The notes: a model not told the origin generated them from the sequence alone. A DNA stretch of 64,000 nt from Sebastes aleutianus (GCA_916700875.1 CAKAKS010000301.1:119501-183500); one strand, 5' to 3'; shown: positions 46,187-62,760, numbered from the stretch's first letter. Translations and numbers: made by a program.

Positions 46187-47788
46187 AATCCTTCCTTGTC
46201 TGCAATACATAAAGAAATGCATGAGCTGCGTTTCTAATATTTTTAAGCCTTTAAAGCAGAGAGCTGTGTTCCTTGATTTCTTCTAGTCATAAATTGTAAG
46301 CATCTGGTTGGCCTCCCACTACTAGGACATAACAGCCTGTTGTGGAGGAACAAGATTAAAAGAAAGAGGTATGAAAGGATCACAGATTGTACATCAAGTA
46401 ACTTCTGAGAGCGTTTTTAGCCGTCACAACACAAGTGATCATTAGATATAGTCTCATTTTTGTAACTGTGAGGAATTCTTGGGCCCTTCACTTTTATATT
46501 GAAGCGGAAAAAAAAAATGGAAAAGCAATATCAATCAGTTTGAATTATTCTTATCGGTCATCACACCTCCCTTAATAAGCATCCCTGATGTATCACCAGC
46601 TTTATTTTCAAAGCAGAGGGGATGTCTGAGCTATCTCCCCATCCTGTGACAGACAGGAGCAGATTTGTTCGAAAAAGAGGTAGAGCTTAGTAAGTCGAGC
46701 TGTCGTGTACAGTACTGGTATTTTCCCCAAGAGAGCAAGAAAAAGCAAAAAAATAAAAAAATAATTTAATGCAGAAGTAAATGAAGGTGATTTTGAGAAA
46801 ATGGAGCATGGGATACTGTTGTGTGCTGTTCTCCATCCAAGCCCGTAGAGCGCCTTGTTAAACACAGATGGTGCTCCGTTCCACACACTCAAACCAGACT
46901 TGGCAAACGAGGGTAGAGTTAAAGACCTAACATTTGCACTAAACCCTTAACGCCCTGCATAGAAACCTGTCTGGCTCTACAGGAGAGAGGACCGACACCA
47001 GCCTGCCTCATAACATTATGCAAACGCTGGGTTGTGTTTGATTCCCTCCTTTCACGCAGTACATGCTCTCTACTCACCTGCCCCCCTGCTCTCAGCAAAT
47101 ATGCTAAATATTCCATTAATTTTTTTTTACAATAGTTGCTCTTATTTATGTTGAGCTCCATATCTTTTTTATACGCACCATTTGCTGCATTGCTTTATCG
47201 CAGTGCTGATGATGTAAATTTCCTTTTTTTAACCAAAGCGGTATTTTTCGGATTATACTGTTAACCCAAGATGTATGTTCACTGTATGTTCTGTTTGTGG
47301 CATACATTAGTAAGCAAGCCCATCGTCTACCATTAACAGGTATTTCATTTCTGTAGGGTCTCCAGGAGGTGGCGCCAGAGTATTCTTGCATAGCAAAATG
47401 TGTTGTTGAATGGCTTGTTCTGATTCACTATGGACCCATAACACCAGTGTCTAGTCATCAGTATATAACAGCGGGGAGGGAATACTTGTTCTGGTGACAT
47501 TAACGTTTCAGAGGCCGTCACACTGTAGGTGATAAGACAGAGACATTAACTATGCATTTCCACACCATCACTTCTGGCAAGGATTTTGGCAATAACACTG
47601 AGTTGTAGGAGACTTACATGTATTACTATAAAACTTATAGCAGCACACGTCCTACTGCATTATCCCCAGCCAGACTCTATGCATCTTTTCTTTGTGTCCC
47701 TTCAATCGGCTCTCTCAGCTCCCTCCCGGTCTCATATTTAATGTGAGGAATCTCCCATGACTCACAATTAAAATAACAGTAATCTCAT

Positions 47789-48174
47789 CAGGGCTGACCC
47801 GAATGCTTCGAAGCTTCGACCGTTGCCAAATCACTATTTGAATGCTTTGTTTTTAATTCTATTACACTTTTTATATAGAAGTATGTAAAAATAATGTATA
47901 AATCCCAAAATAGCCCGTGAAATGAGGAATAATCACACAACATTATTCATATTCAACATTAATTATTAGTTATTCTCAGACGGATATCGCTGTTTGTTTT
48001 GTGTAGAGGTGCGTGTGTGTACAGTCGTGCGGCAGCGGCACTGAAACAACGAAGATGGAGACAGACAGACAGATGGAAGATCATGTCAGCCTGCTGCGCC
48101 ACGCTGCACCACGAAGCAAAGATTTCTCACCGAAGCTTCGAAGCCAAAAAAAAATGGTATTCGGGACAGCCCTA
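47789..48174. mobile_element. hAT-type MITE in the ano8 3' UTR, CTTCGAAGCTTCG family
   Basis: Ends CAGGGCTGACCCGAATG / ATTCGGGACAGCCCTA with a perfect 8-bp target duplication AATCTCAT (47781-47788 and 48175-48182). The palindrome CTTCGAAGCTTCG lies near both ends. A second copy is at 52964-54064. Confidence 0.85.
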
Positions 48175-49308
48175 AATCTCATCCATCTACCACTACAGAA
48201 TCTGTCTAGTCTAGGAATGATGATGGTGACATTGAGCTTCAAACTGTTTTTTTTTTATATTTTGTTGCTGCTTTCATGTGTCTGTAACAACTTCACATTA
48301 AGTATAGTCCACCTTTCTAAAGAAAACACAAAAATGTACTTCCGCAGACAGGCAAAAAGATCTTACTGACATTAAATGCAATAAGGAAATAGACAGGATG
48401 TCGATTTGTGTGGTCACAGTATCATTTTACTGTCTGTTCTTTTTTATATTTGGACGTCATTGTGCATTATAAATGTAAAATGAGAGGTGCAAGGCTGAGA
48501 GAAATGTAATATCTTCAATGTCTTTGTGAAACATGATAGAGAACAAGATGTTAAGCGTAGCTGAGCGTAGTCTCATCAAAACCTTTATTCCTTCATTGCA
48601 GCATTTTGGATTTCAGGGATGAGTGACACCATGACGCAATAGAGGCCATATATTATAATTTGGAAGTTTGTGTAGAAAATGAGCAGCCAGTTTCAAAGCT
48701 GGCAAGTTTAGGTCATGTAGTTCCTCCTTATTCAGGGAAAACTTACAGCTTCTTATGGTAGAAATGGATAGCATTAACCAACGAATCACTTCTTTCATCC
48801 TTGCACTCTTAGCAGCAGCAACAAGTTTTGCATATTGTTAATATGGAGGTCTTTAAATAGTTATTGGTTGAAGTAAATTAACAGATTTTGGGTATCATAG
48901 AGGCATCCCATACCAGAGACAGCACAGGCGTCCCTCGCGTTAAGGACAGCAGCTCAGACAGCTGAGACTCATCAGCCGCCTGTCATTCACAATCAAAGCA
49001 ACAGCGGTTCTTTAAAGGATTTGGGCTTATCTAGTCAGTCTAATGTTGATGTTCTGTGTTCTTCTGGATTGTAAGAGTGGATGTGAACAGGTGATGTTCT
49101 CACCACAGCTACATTAAAACCTGACCCGAACCTCAAAGAGTTTAAGATAAGACATCTTCATGGAAGCCTCACTTACTGAACATCATATGCTCTTCCAATG
49201 TACCACTGTACAAAAAAAAAGTTCTTTTAAAGAGAAATACTGGGAAATGGGATTATTTATTTCTTTTAATTTATTTTGTCATATTTTTGTAAGACCTGAA
49301 AAATAGTT

Positions 49309-49314
49309 AATAAA
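49309..49314 (+). terminator. ano8 poly(A) signal
   Basis: AATAAA followed about 20 nt later by a GT-rich stretch (TTGTGTGTTGTT), the usual arrangement around a cleavage site near 49330. Confidence 0.7.
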
Positions 49315-49372
49315 ACTATTTCAAATGCATCTTGTGTGTTGTTCCCTGCAAAAATCATGACTGTACAGGTTA

Positions 49373-49793
49373 TTTAAAAGAGAGAGCGTTCCCATTGGCT
49401 GTTCAGTCAACGGAGGCAGCTGTCAATCACTCGCTAACTCCGATCAAACGGTCAAACTAGGCAGCGCTGATCAAATATGAATCAATATTCTGTTACGTTA
49501 ATGCCTATTTCTCGCTTCAAATGTTTTCAGAAACATCTTGTAGTGTACAGCGCTGCCTAGTTTGACCGTTTGATTGGAGTTTGCGAGTGATTGACAGCTG
49601 CTCAGAGACGGCAGGCTCCAGCTCAGCTCTGATTGGTTGTTTTCCTCCGGTCTGTGAAATCTTGCAGATGCCATTAGGAGCACCGGAGGACACAGAGGAA
49701 CATGATTTCTTTTCATGATTTTCTCTCAGGATATAGTGACTGTTTTATAAAAAATAATATTTGCTCCATTTCTACCCACTGCTGCTTTAAATC
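49373..49793. mobile_element. palindromic TTAA element between the ano8 and dda1 poly(A) sites
   Basis: Its interior contains GATCAAACGGTCAAACTAGG and, inverted about 75 bp later, CCTAGTTTGACCGTTTGAT. Its right end is CCCACTGCTGCTTTAA. It is related to 61995-62760. Confidence 0.7.
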
Positions 49794-49855
49794 AAGGACG
49801 TAGAATCATCTATTAGAAGTACCACATGACAAATAAAACCCAGTTTCAATCCAGT

Positions 49856-49861
49856 TTTATT
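49856..49861 (-). terminator. dda1 poly(A) signal
   Basis: TTTATT on the + strand, that is AATAAA in dda1 orientation. It faces the ano8 signal across about 540 bp. Confidence 0.6.
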
Positions 49862-50744
49862 TCAGCAAAGCTAAAAAGAACAGATCTGATCTAACACACA
49901 TGAGATGGGGCAAATGCTTAGGGTGTTGTAGAACAGTCTATCTGAGCAGAAGCATAACGTGTTTTTTTACGCTTCAGAAACAGACACTGTAGATAGGAAG
50001 ATGACTGACCACACTGTCAACCCACATTGCAGCATTGACTGAAAGAAAAGGACAGGAAGGACAGGAGGCTTGGATGTGACTCTGCTGGGCAGTGACAATA
50101 ATAAAAAAAGAAGCTTTATTCAGTGTTGTACAGTATATGACACCAATACAAACTGAAGCTCAGGAACAAGGCAGGATGGCGACTGCACTTTGCTGTGCAT
50201 GCTTATTGTGCATTCTATGGCTGAAAAATATAACACCCCTTTAAACCCCCCTGTGTTCATCTAAGCCAGCTCTCAGACAAAAACCATCCAGGGCTGTCAC
50301 AAAGACAGCGCCCTGAGCTGGGGGAGCTAAAGGGTCCAAACCATGATGACAGGTTGTAAGGCCTCTAGGCTAATACCTTCCATAACACCACAGCCCCAAC
50401 ACCCCTAAAGTTTTATTACTGGTCCAGACGTATAATACCCAGTCGTGAAAACATCAACATGCAAGGCAAGGTAACATCCACTGGGCACTGGGGCTCTTCT
50501 CCTTACTTTCACAAGGGTCTTTTTCTATTGTATTCATGGGCATGTATTATTTTACAAAAAGGCAGACACAAAGATACTCCGTTGGATAAACTAATTCTGG
50601 TACTGGCAATTATTTACACACATCATAATGTATTCTTTTTTTTCCCTTTTCCAGACATTACTTTACATACTTTTCTTCACTATCTGTGCTGTTACCTTGT
50701 TGTGCAACTGAAAATACAAAGTTACAATTTACAACTCCGTATTT

Positions 50745-51234
50745 AAAGTTAGGGTTGGTAATATTCTTTAAAATCATTTTTGTTATATTTGTTGAAATTA
50801 TCTTGACATCCCAACAGCAATCAATAAATCAAATGCTCTGACCAAAAAAAAAAAAATCTGGTATCTGTGGCTGTCATAAATCTAAACCTGTCTGCCTGTC
50901 TGCCTACTTGTGCGCACTCTGCCCGTGCACTCAATGCGTGTCACCAGAGTCTTCCACAAGCTGCTAGCTTGACAGCTGTGAATACTAACAATTGCTATGT
51001 TGTAGTTTACGTTCATTATGATAATTTTGGGGGAGTGGCTTTGGAGGGAGGCCTGAAGGGACGAGCTGACAGTGTTGCCGACTTGGCGTCTTTTTCTCTA
51101 GATTTAGGGACTTTTGGAGCTGGTGCTGCTACTTTCATTGGAAAATAATTGGCGACACTGGGCTGGGTTTTTCGGTTGGATAAAATCTAATGTACTCTTT
51201 GCTAGTTTCTCAACATTACCAACCCTAGCTTTAA
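50745..51234. mobile_element. MITE copy 2 in the dda1 3' UTR
   Basis: Ends AAAGTTAGGGTTGGTAAT / ATTACCAACCCTAGCTTTAA. Same family as 6180-6974 but without the minisatellite expansion. Confidence 0.75.
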
Positions 51235-52183
51235 GCTCAACCTTTTCCTTCTTTTTCTTTTACATCCTTTGATGAAAGAGCAGCTAAAACCCGCAGAAAA
51301 CCACATTCTCGCTAGCCTCGATTAGCCAGAAAGTGGTGCTAGATGTAAAAATATTTCTCAGAAACACCGACACGACATTTATCTTACTGAGCGCAAGTCC
51401 CAGAATAGAAGTGAGATATGCATATTCACCATAAACACACATCTACGGGGGATTCTGGAAGAGTTGCTTCTACTTTGTGCTGTTCTTCACAGTGCAGTCT
51501 TGGTTCTGTTGATTCAAACAGTGTGGAGAAATGTCGCAATGCCCCCGTGTGGTTGCAGAGTGGGCAGTGAAACCGAGAGGGCGGGCACTGTGGCTGGCAG
51601 GAAGCTCTTTGCCATACATAAACAATAATAGTAATATAATAAAATTAAAACAGTAACAAAAAGTTGTCTTTGCACAAGTCAGGACAGACTCTCCAGGTGA
51701 CAGATGGCTACACAAGTCATGTACCAGCTATGAGACTGTTTTTAAGGGTAGTGTCTGACTTTATCTGTCAAGTCCCTCTCTGATCTTAAATCTACTCGGA
51801 CATTTTTTTTCAACTATTAAGTACAACACACACTCACAGCTCATACAAACATATACACATTTACTACTACACAGGGAATAGCCAGCATAAATGTAAAAAA
51901 TAGCAGTACTGTATAGAGTTCCCTTCCTGACGGCAGCTCTGTTCTGCCAGTGACCAACAGTGACTTTTCTGGTTACATAATTTTCACGCAGAGAATATTT
52001 ACACCATAAATGGCTGCTTTGTTGAAAGGAATTCCCCTAATTCTCTATGAGTGACTCTTAATTTCATGCCAGGAAAGGCATCCTGCCATAGTAAAGCAGA
52101 ATGACCAGACATATTTATTCAGGTGAGATGATCCTTTGTTTTTGTCAGTTTATACTGGCTATACTCTGTATACTCAAACACAC

Positions 52184-52184
52184 A

Positions 52185-52232
<48 letters not shown>

Positions 52233-52243
52233 TACACACACAC
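52184..52243. repeat. (CT)n(CA)n microsatellite
   Basis: Compound dinucleotide repeat abutting the dda1 stop codon. Confidence 0.95.
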
Positions 52244-57045
<4,802 letters not shown>

Positions 57046-57317
57046 GATGATGGTATGGATTTCCAACGTCGAAACGCCGACTTGTGGTGTCTGCTTGGTG
57101 TGTAGTGTGTTGCTGGTCGTGATGTGCAGAGCAGAGCAGAGCAGTGTGGCTATGCTACTGTAGCTTACAGGCTAAGTTAAACCGAGACAAGACGTCCTTT
57201 ATCAGCTCCTCTGGGCGAAGAAAACAAACGACCTTCACACACACGTTGTTGTTTCCATTCTAGATCCCGGTGTGCATGAAACAAACGAGACTACACACAG
57301 AAAAACGACCCCAGTGT

Positions 57318-57450
57318 GTCATTTGCATGAGTTAGCAGAAGCTAGTTGCACAGGACTTGTTCTGCTAGCATGATGGCTTGAGATGAGCGATGCTCCCATT
57401 GGTCGAGCCGGGTTCATCACGTGGTTGGAGCTTGACCCTGACAGCCAATC
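57318..57450 (-). promoter_or_regulatory. probable dda1 promoter
   Basis: This lies 270-400 bp upstream of the dda1 ATG. It holds an octamer ATTTGCAT (57321-57328), an inverted CCAAT box (ATTGG near 57398), a palindromic CACGTG E-box (57418-57423) and a direct CCAAT box (57445-57449). Clustered CCAAT and E-box motifs without a TATA box suit a housekeeping gene. The orientation could serve a divergent transcript too. Confidence 0.45.
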
Positions 57451-57477
57451 AGTAAACACTACATATCATTAGATCAT

Positions 57478-57598
57478 CATAAACATTGACTGGGAAATCT
57501 CCCACATGATGGGCTTCATTATAAAAAACATCACCAGCTACTGACCTAATACAGTGTTTAGTTTATTTATTTATTTATTTATTTAAAAGGATCCCCAT

Positions 57599-57687
<89 letters not shown>

Positions 57688-57808
57688 GGATGGATGGATA
57701 AATGGATAAATGGATAGATGGATAGATGGATAGATAGATAAATGGATGGATAGATGGATTTTTATAATGAAGCCCATCATGTGGGAGATTTCCCAGTCAA
57801 TGTTTATG
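57478..57808. repeat. 50-bp inverted repeat flanking a GATA microsatellite
   Basis: Arms 57478-57527 and 57759-57808 are exact reverse complements (outer ends CATAAACATTGACTGGG and CCCAGTCAATGTTTATG). The 231-bp loop holds (TTTA)n, GATCCCC and the (GATA)n tract 57600-57686 grading into GATG/AATG units. Confidence 0.92.
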
Positions 57809-58423
57809 CCTCTGAAAGACAGTAAAGTCGGTCGGGATCGCGGTCAGAGGGTTAAGAGAAGTTTTATGTGAATGAGTGTTGGACATCTTGTGAGGGTGTC
57901 ATTGAAATCGACATGATTGAAGTGTCAAAAAGAGTCAAAAGCTTGATATTCCAGGAGATCCACTGATATTTAAAACTTAAAACAGGATTCATTGATATTG
58001 ATAATAGTATTGTGTTGTAGTGTGAGATAGTTGAAAAGAGCATATACCTGGGTATTAAAAAAAACATAAAAGAAGAGTAGATTCATAGTTATAAACAATT
58101 TATATATATTATGTTTTATATTTATGAGTAGATTCCCTCTAATAAAAAGGACAGAAGCATTGCTGCATCTTTTAAACTATGTTAAAGTTAAACCAAAAGC
58201 TTGAAATTGCAACAATGCCTCTCGATGCCTTTTTGTTTTGAAGTGATTCTACTATTATATGTTTTATGACCATCACAGTATAAAAAGATAAACTTTGAAT
58301 TACCATTAATTTGCTACAGCTGGAGGGAGACCTATACATTATAATTATCTCAGTGGGTTTACTGGGTCTTGATTTCTGTGGTCCTCCTCACACCTCACTG
58401 GCACCTGCCTGCTGGACTCCTTA

Positions 58424-58436
58424 GTTACCTAGCAAC
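58424..58436. promoter_or_regulatory. RFX-type X-box motif
   Basis: GTTACCTAGCAAC fits the X-box pattern (two inverted half-sites with a one-base spacer) recognised by RFX factors, which often drive cilia genes. It lies 8 nt before an ATG. Confidence 0.4.
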
Positions 58437-58443
58437 AACAGCC

Positions 58444-58543
58444 ATGGCAACTGCCACAGCACCGGCTTCTTGTGATGCTGGAGAATGGGATGCTGATGAG
58501 ATGGAGGGAATATTCTTTACTATCGTGGAATATTTTTTCAATG
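58444..58543 (+). CDS. candidate first coding exon of an unidentified gene
   Basis: The ATG lies in the strong context GCCATGG. The frame reads MATATAPASCDAGEWDADEM and EGIFFTIVEYFFN, then reaches a possible donor AATG|GTAACT in phase 1; without splicing it stops at 58566 after 40 residues. The acidic/amphipathic start next to an X-box suggests a cilia-related gene running out of the window. I do not recognise the protein and find no second exon, so this may be a chance ORF. Confidence 0.25.
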
Positions 58544-58965
58544 GTAACTCGAGGAGATTTGAGTAAAACAGATATGACAACATTTAAAATATTAAAATGC
58601 AAAATAGTGACAAATTACTAGTTGAGGAAACCTTTCTGTCTTTAACCTTGTCATAACCCTTTCAAAACCAATCTTGCAAAATGCTTCAAACTTAGTTAAT
58701 TAACAGGTGAAGTAACTTTTTCAAGCATTAAAGTAATGAAAAAACAACACTACAATATTTGGTATACCAGATTTAACCAAATTTAACCAGACTTAACAAA
58801 CCAACCAAATTTAAAGGGAGACAGTGACTTAATGTAGCTGACTTGATCTCCTCAGGCTGGTTGTGGCCCCATCTCAGCTCATTATGGTATTAGGCCTACA
58901 CGTCTACTCACTGCATTGTGAAGCCAATAAAATAATTAGTAGAATAGTGCATTGATTAATCCGCT

Positions 58966-59245
58966 TTATTACACAGCTCTGTTGAATACTCGATTCTGAT
59001 TGGTCAATCACGGCGTTCTGCGGTCTGTAATTTCTTTATACCAGACCGTTGCTATGTATAGCAGACCGTTGCTATGGGCGCAGTACTGATTACAGAATCT
59101 GGCGGACCATTTTTGTGTCAAAATATTGATTTCTTAAGTAAGTAGCCGTGTAATAAGCGGGATAATGTACAGCTAGAGAGTCATTGTTGTGATTCGGGGA
59201 TTCTTTCACAACAATGACCGGCTTGCTGTACATTATCCCTTACAT
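58966..59245. mobile_element. foldback repeat with GGGATAATGTACAGC / GCTGTACATTATCCC
   Basis: GCGGGATAATGTACAGCTAG and TTGCTGTACATTATCCCTTA face each other around TCATTGTTGTGA / TCACAACAATGA-like words (59155-59243). The left part has two copies of CAGACCGTTGCTATG. Confidence 0.6.
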
Positions 59246-59405
59246 GTCAAGTAACAGTTGTGATGGCCAGAGGTTTGCAAACATGCAATGTGTGGACGAC
59301 CATCTGATAAGATTCTGCCGTCATTCAAACACCTTTAGCCGAGGCATTAGTGAACACAGAGGAAGATGATCTTTTATATAAGGCAAAAGTTGCTTTTACA
59401 TTTGT

Positions 59406-60726
59406 AAAGAGAACCTATTATGCTTATTTTCAGGTGCATACTTGGGGTTTCTACTAAAACATGTTTTAAACATGCTTTTATATTAAAAAAACGCTTTACT
59501 TTTCTCATACTGGCTGTGCTGCAACATCTCTTTTCACCCTCTGTCTGAACAACACATTCTCACTCCCAACTCGTCAAATACTGCCGCTTGGTCAGTGACC
59601 CTCGGCATCGGACACTGACACATGAGGCACCCCTCTTGTGTTACTTCTGGACGTATCAGGGACGGCGTGTCAATATATTCTTATGACATGCATAGTGCCT
59701 TTTTAAAAAATCAACTTTTGTTTTCACAGCAACATCCGCTTAGTTAGGGTTAAGAAATGGATGTGGTTGAAGGTAACTTCACTGACTAGTGACTCACATC
59801 ACTAGCGACTCATGTGACTCACGGGACTGATGATAATGACGAGTCACGTGACTGACGTGACAAAATAAGTCAACGTTACATAGCTTCATACGGGACACGA
59901 ACATCGGTCTCCTGGTTGAAAGTATTGTGTTTATTTGACCCATCCACCAACACTCTCACCCGCCCTGAACGGACTCTCACGCTATTAATACTACGTCACT
60001 TGCTCCGACCGTCGAATAACGCCGCGGGTGGGTTTTCATTGGAGTTAGCTGAAAGGTCGGTTCGTCACATACTCTTGCTATAGGGTGCGTCTGTGCATCA
60101 GTTTTTCTGATGCCGGGGGGCATTTACAAAACGGTGGTATTTGACGAGTTGGGAGTGAGAACGGGTTGGTCTGAAATGCTCTGTTTGGGCTCCTGCACCC
60201 TCCCAAAAAAGCCCAGTCTGCTGTGATTGGTCAACATAACTGAACTCTTCTGACTCCGCTCCAGCTCCGCTTGAACTAGCTTTGTTTGAGGGTGTGCCAA
60301 ACTAGGCACTAGGCAAAGTGTGTTACTTGGTGACATCACCACGTGAGGGAAGAAAAGGCAGGACTTCAATCAAGGCGTTTCAGGCAGTTCAGGAGCAGTG
60401 TTCCTGTGTGGAAGAGTAATGGTACATTTCCACAGCCTTTATTTCTGCACAAACGTCCACTGTACATTCACTAGATATTCTCAGAGCTAAACTAACTCTT
60501 CTGCAGTGTGTAGTGAGCGCGCATGCACGTCTAGAGGTGGAGCGAGACAGCGAGAACACGCGCGGTGTGTGAGCGATGCCAAGCAGGCAGAGGAGTGGAG
60601 ACTCCGGCCACACGTATACAAAAGTTTAAAAAGTAACAAACAGTCCCTTTAAAGCAAAAATAAAATTAAAAAAATTAAAAAATTAAATAAAGGGAAAAAG
60701 CACAGAAGCATAATAGGTCCCCTTTA
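59406..60726. mobile_element. three-element nest: outer AGAACCTATTATGCTT element
   Basis: Outer ends AGAACCTATTATGCTT / AAGCATAATAGGTCCCCTTTAA. Inside are 59556-60166 (ends CTCCCAACTCGTCAAATAC / GTATTTGACGAGTTGGGAG, related to 40341-40908) and a 5'-truncated TTAAAGGGACT-family piece (60435-60653). Confidence 0.75.
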
Positions 60727-60879
60727 ATGTATTTTTTTTATTTTTTTAAATAAATTAATTTAAAAATCAATTAGGCTATATTCTTTACACCACTGGTAAT
60801 AACGCTTTTATTTAGGCTACTTTTTTATGCTGAATAGAGAAGTTTTCTTTCTTCAAGAATATATCCTCTAGACTGGTTG

Positions 60880-61242
60880 TCTCTCGTCACCAGCAGCAGG
60901 GGGCAGCTCTGCATCCTCAACCTGAAGGAGGAGGTTACACTGGTTCAGTCCATTGATGGATTAAAAACACCCATCGGACCGGCGGAGCTCATCAATATCA
61001 CTACATAGAAGTGGAGAGCTGGAAGATATTTGGGATCTAGCTCTTTAAACACACAGATAGATGCTGTATATGCTGTCAGTAGGCTAATGCTGGCCGCCAT
61101 GTGGAGACTACAGGACAAACAGAATCCAGATAAATTAGATTATTGGATTGACTGCAACAGATTATAGCTCTCCTACAACCCCCGATAAGAAAACACACAT
61201 CGATCTGATCATATCTCACGAGGAGTTGTTGGAAATATAAAG
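60880..61242 (+). other. candidate non-coding first exon
   Basis: A non-repetitive stretch ends in a good donor, TAAAG|GTAAGCAT (61243-61244 GT). It contains short frames only, for example an ATG at 61099 closing after about 22 codons. It could be the 5' UTR exon of a gene whose coding part lies beyond 64000. This rests only on the donor and lack of repeat similarity. Confidence 0.22.
60893..60907. promoter_or_regulatory. possible CTCF-type motif
   Basis: GCAGCAGGGGGCAGC agrees with 14 of 15 positions of the CTCF core consensus CCASYAGRKGGCRSY. Motif match only. Confidence 0.3.
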
Positions 61243-61994
61243 GTAAGCATTTTTTCTTTCATGACACCTTTTTCTCTTTTGACTTGTCTGTGTTGTTTTG
61301 GTCATAGTAGGATATACTTTATAGATTATTGGCAACAGACAAGAAATAGGTCGCATGCATGTCAAGTTGCTCTGCAGTTAACTGAGACAAACAGGTTATA
61401 TTGAGTGTTGTAAAATATAAAATTTCATTTATCAATAGAGTAGACTCAAAGGGAAAAAAAACATTCTGGCACTTGCCTCATTTGCAGCATCAGTGGCCTT
61501 TTAAACTTGCTTTATTGTTACTAGTGAATGGATGGGGACCATTAGCTTCACCTGAACACCAGGTCAACACAGGGTTTATTCTACCAACACAAGCAAGTTG
61601 TAGTATGCAATGATCATGTTGTTTCCTGTGTGAACAGTTGTTTTTTCTTTTTGCTCAATTTGGTATTATTTATGATGACTTTTTTTGCTGAATGGTCACT
61701 ATACCTGTCAAATCTGAACAACTGACTTTGGCACAAAATGCACAAAGGATTCAAAATATGTTTATTTTTGAATAACTTTGCTGAACATTGTTATTGAGTT
61801 TCTCACCAGTTGTGTTTAGAGCATTTGTCTTCATAGAAAACAACAAGCAGACAGCGATGGTATACTGTATTTGTTTTAAGGTGTGCAATACATAGTACTA
61901 TACAGTAGGCTAATGTAGTTCTTTCGTGCTGAAACTATCTTGCAGAAGTCCATAAGAAAGATATATTTCAAAGATAAAGAGCACTATGTATTGA

Positions 61995-62760
61995 TTAAAG
62001 CAGCAGTGGGTAGGAATTTGAGCAAATATGATTAAAAAAAAAGTTTTTTGTTTATAAAATGGTCACTATATCCTGACACTAGTGCATGAGATAGGTAATC
62101 TGAAAAAAAATCATGTGCCTCTGTGTCCTTCGGTGCTCCTGTGGCGTCCTCAGGTGTCCTCGGGTGCTCCTAATGGCATCTGCAAGATTTCACAGAACAA
62201 CCAATCAGAGCCGAGCTGGAGTCCTGCTGTCTCTGATCAAACGGTCAAACTAGGCAGCGCTGATCAAAAATGAATCAATATTCTGTTACTGTAATGCCTA
62301 TTTCTCTTTGCTTGTAGTGTACTGTTTAGCTGTAAAATGAGAAAGTTTGTGATCCGGCAGCCGTGTTGAGATCAGTTGAGGAAATACCAAGCACCGCCCA
62401 CCAGCCGGAGCAAACATTCTCATTTCACAGCTAAACAGTACACTACAAGATGTTTCTGAAAACATTTGAGGTGAGAAATAGACATTACAGTAACAGAATA
62501 TTGATTCATATTTGATCAGTGCTGCCTAGTTTGACCGTTTGATCGGAGTTTGCGAGTGATTGACAGCTGCCTCCGTTGAATGAACAGCCAAAAGGAACGC
62601 TCTCTCTCTGAATTGACCAATGTCTCCCGTCTCGGGCTAGATTTTTAAAAAACGTGAAAACAGAGCCATTAGGAGGTTCAGAAGTCTAGTTTTCTCTCAG
62701 AACACTTGAATTACAATATGCTGAAAGATTATTATGGAATTTTTGCCCAATGATGCCAAG
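61995..62760. mobile_element. palindromic TTAA element, fuller copy of the 49373 family
   Basis: Begins TTAAAGCAGCAGTGGGTAGG. CAAACGGTCAAACTAGGCAG at 62230 recurs inverted at 62520. A second inverted pair is TGTAGTGTACTGTTTAGCTG / CAGCTAAACAGTACACTACA. The right end is degraded near GCCCAATGATGCCAAGAG. Confidence 0.7.

Larger units (their letters stand above)
45904..49330 (+). other. ano8: ano8 3' UTR
   Basis: A stretch of about 3.4 kb between the ano8 stop codon and the AATAAA at 49309-49314, assigned by position. It carries a long CA repeat (46135-46180) and a complete hAT-type element (47789-48174). A weaker A-rich AATAAA near 46752 could give a shorter form. Confidence 0.65.
49838..52243 (-). 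other. dda1: dda1 3' UTR
   Basis: Sequence between the dda1 stop and the minus-strand AATAAA at 49861-49856. A second minus-strand AATAAA at 50120-50115 offers an alternative end. The UTR contains a CT/CA microsatellite directly after the stop (52184-52243) and a TTAA-bounded element (50745-51234). Assigned by position. Confidence 0.6.

Noticed and set aside
48013..48369. 118-codon ORF after the ano8 stop
   Set aside because: It overlaps the right half of a hAT-type MITE in the 3' UTR and runs into low-complexity sequence.
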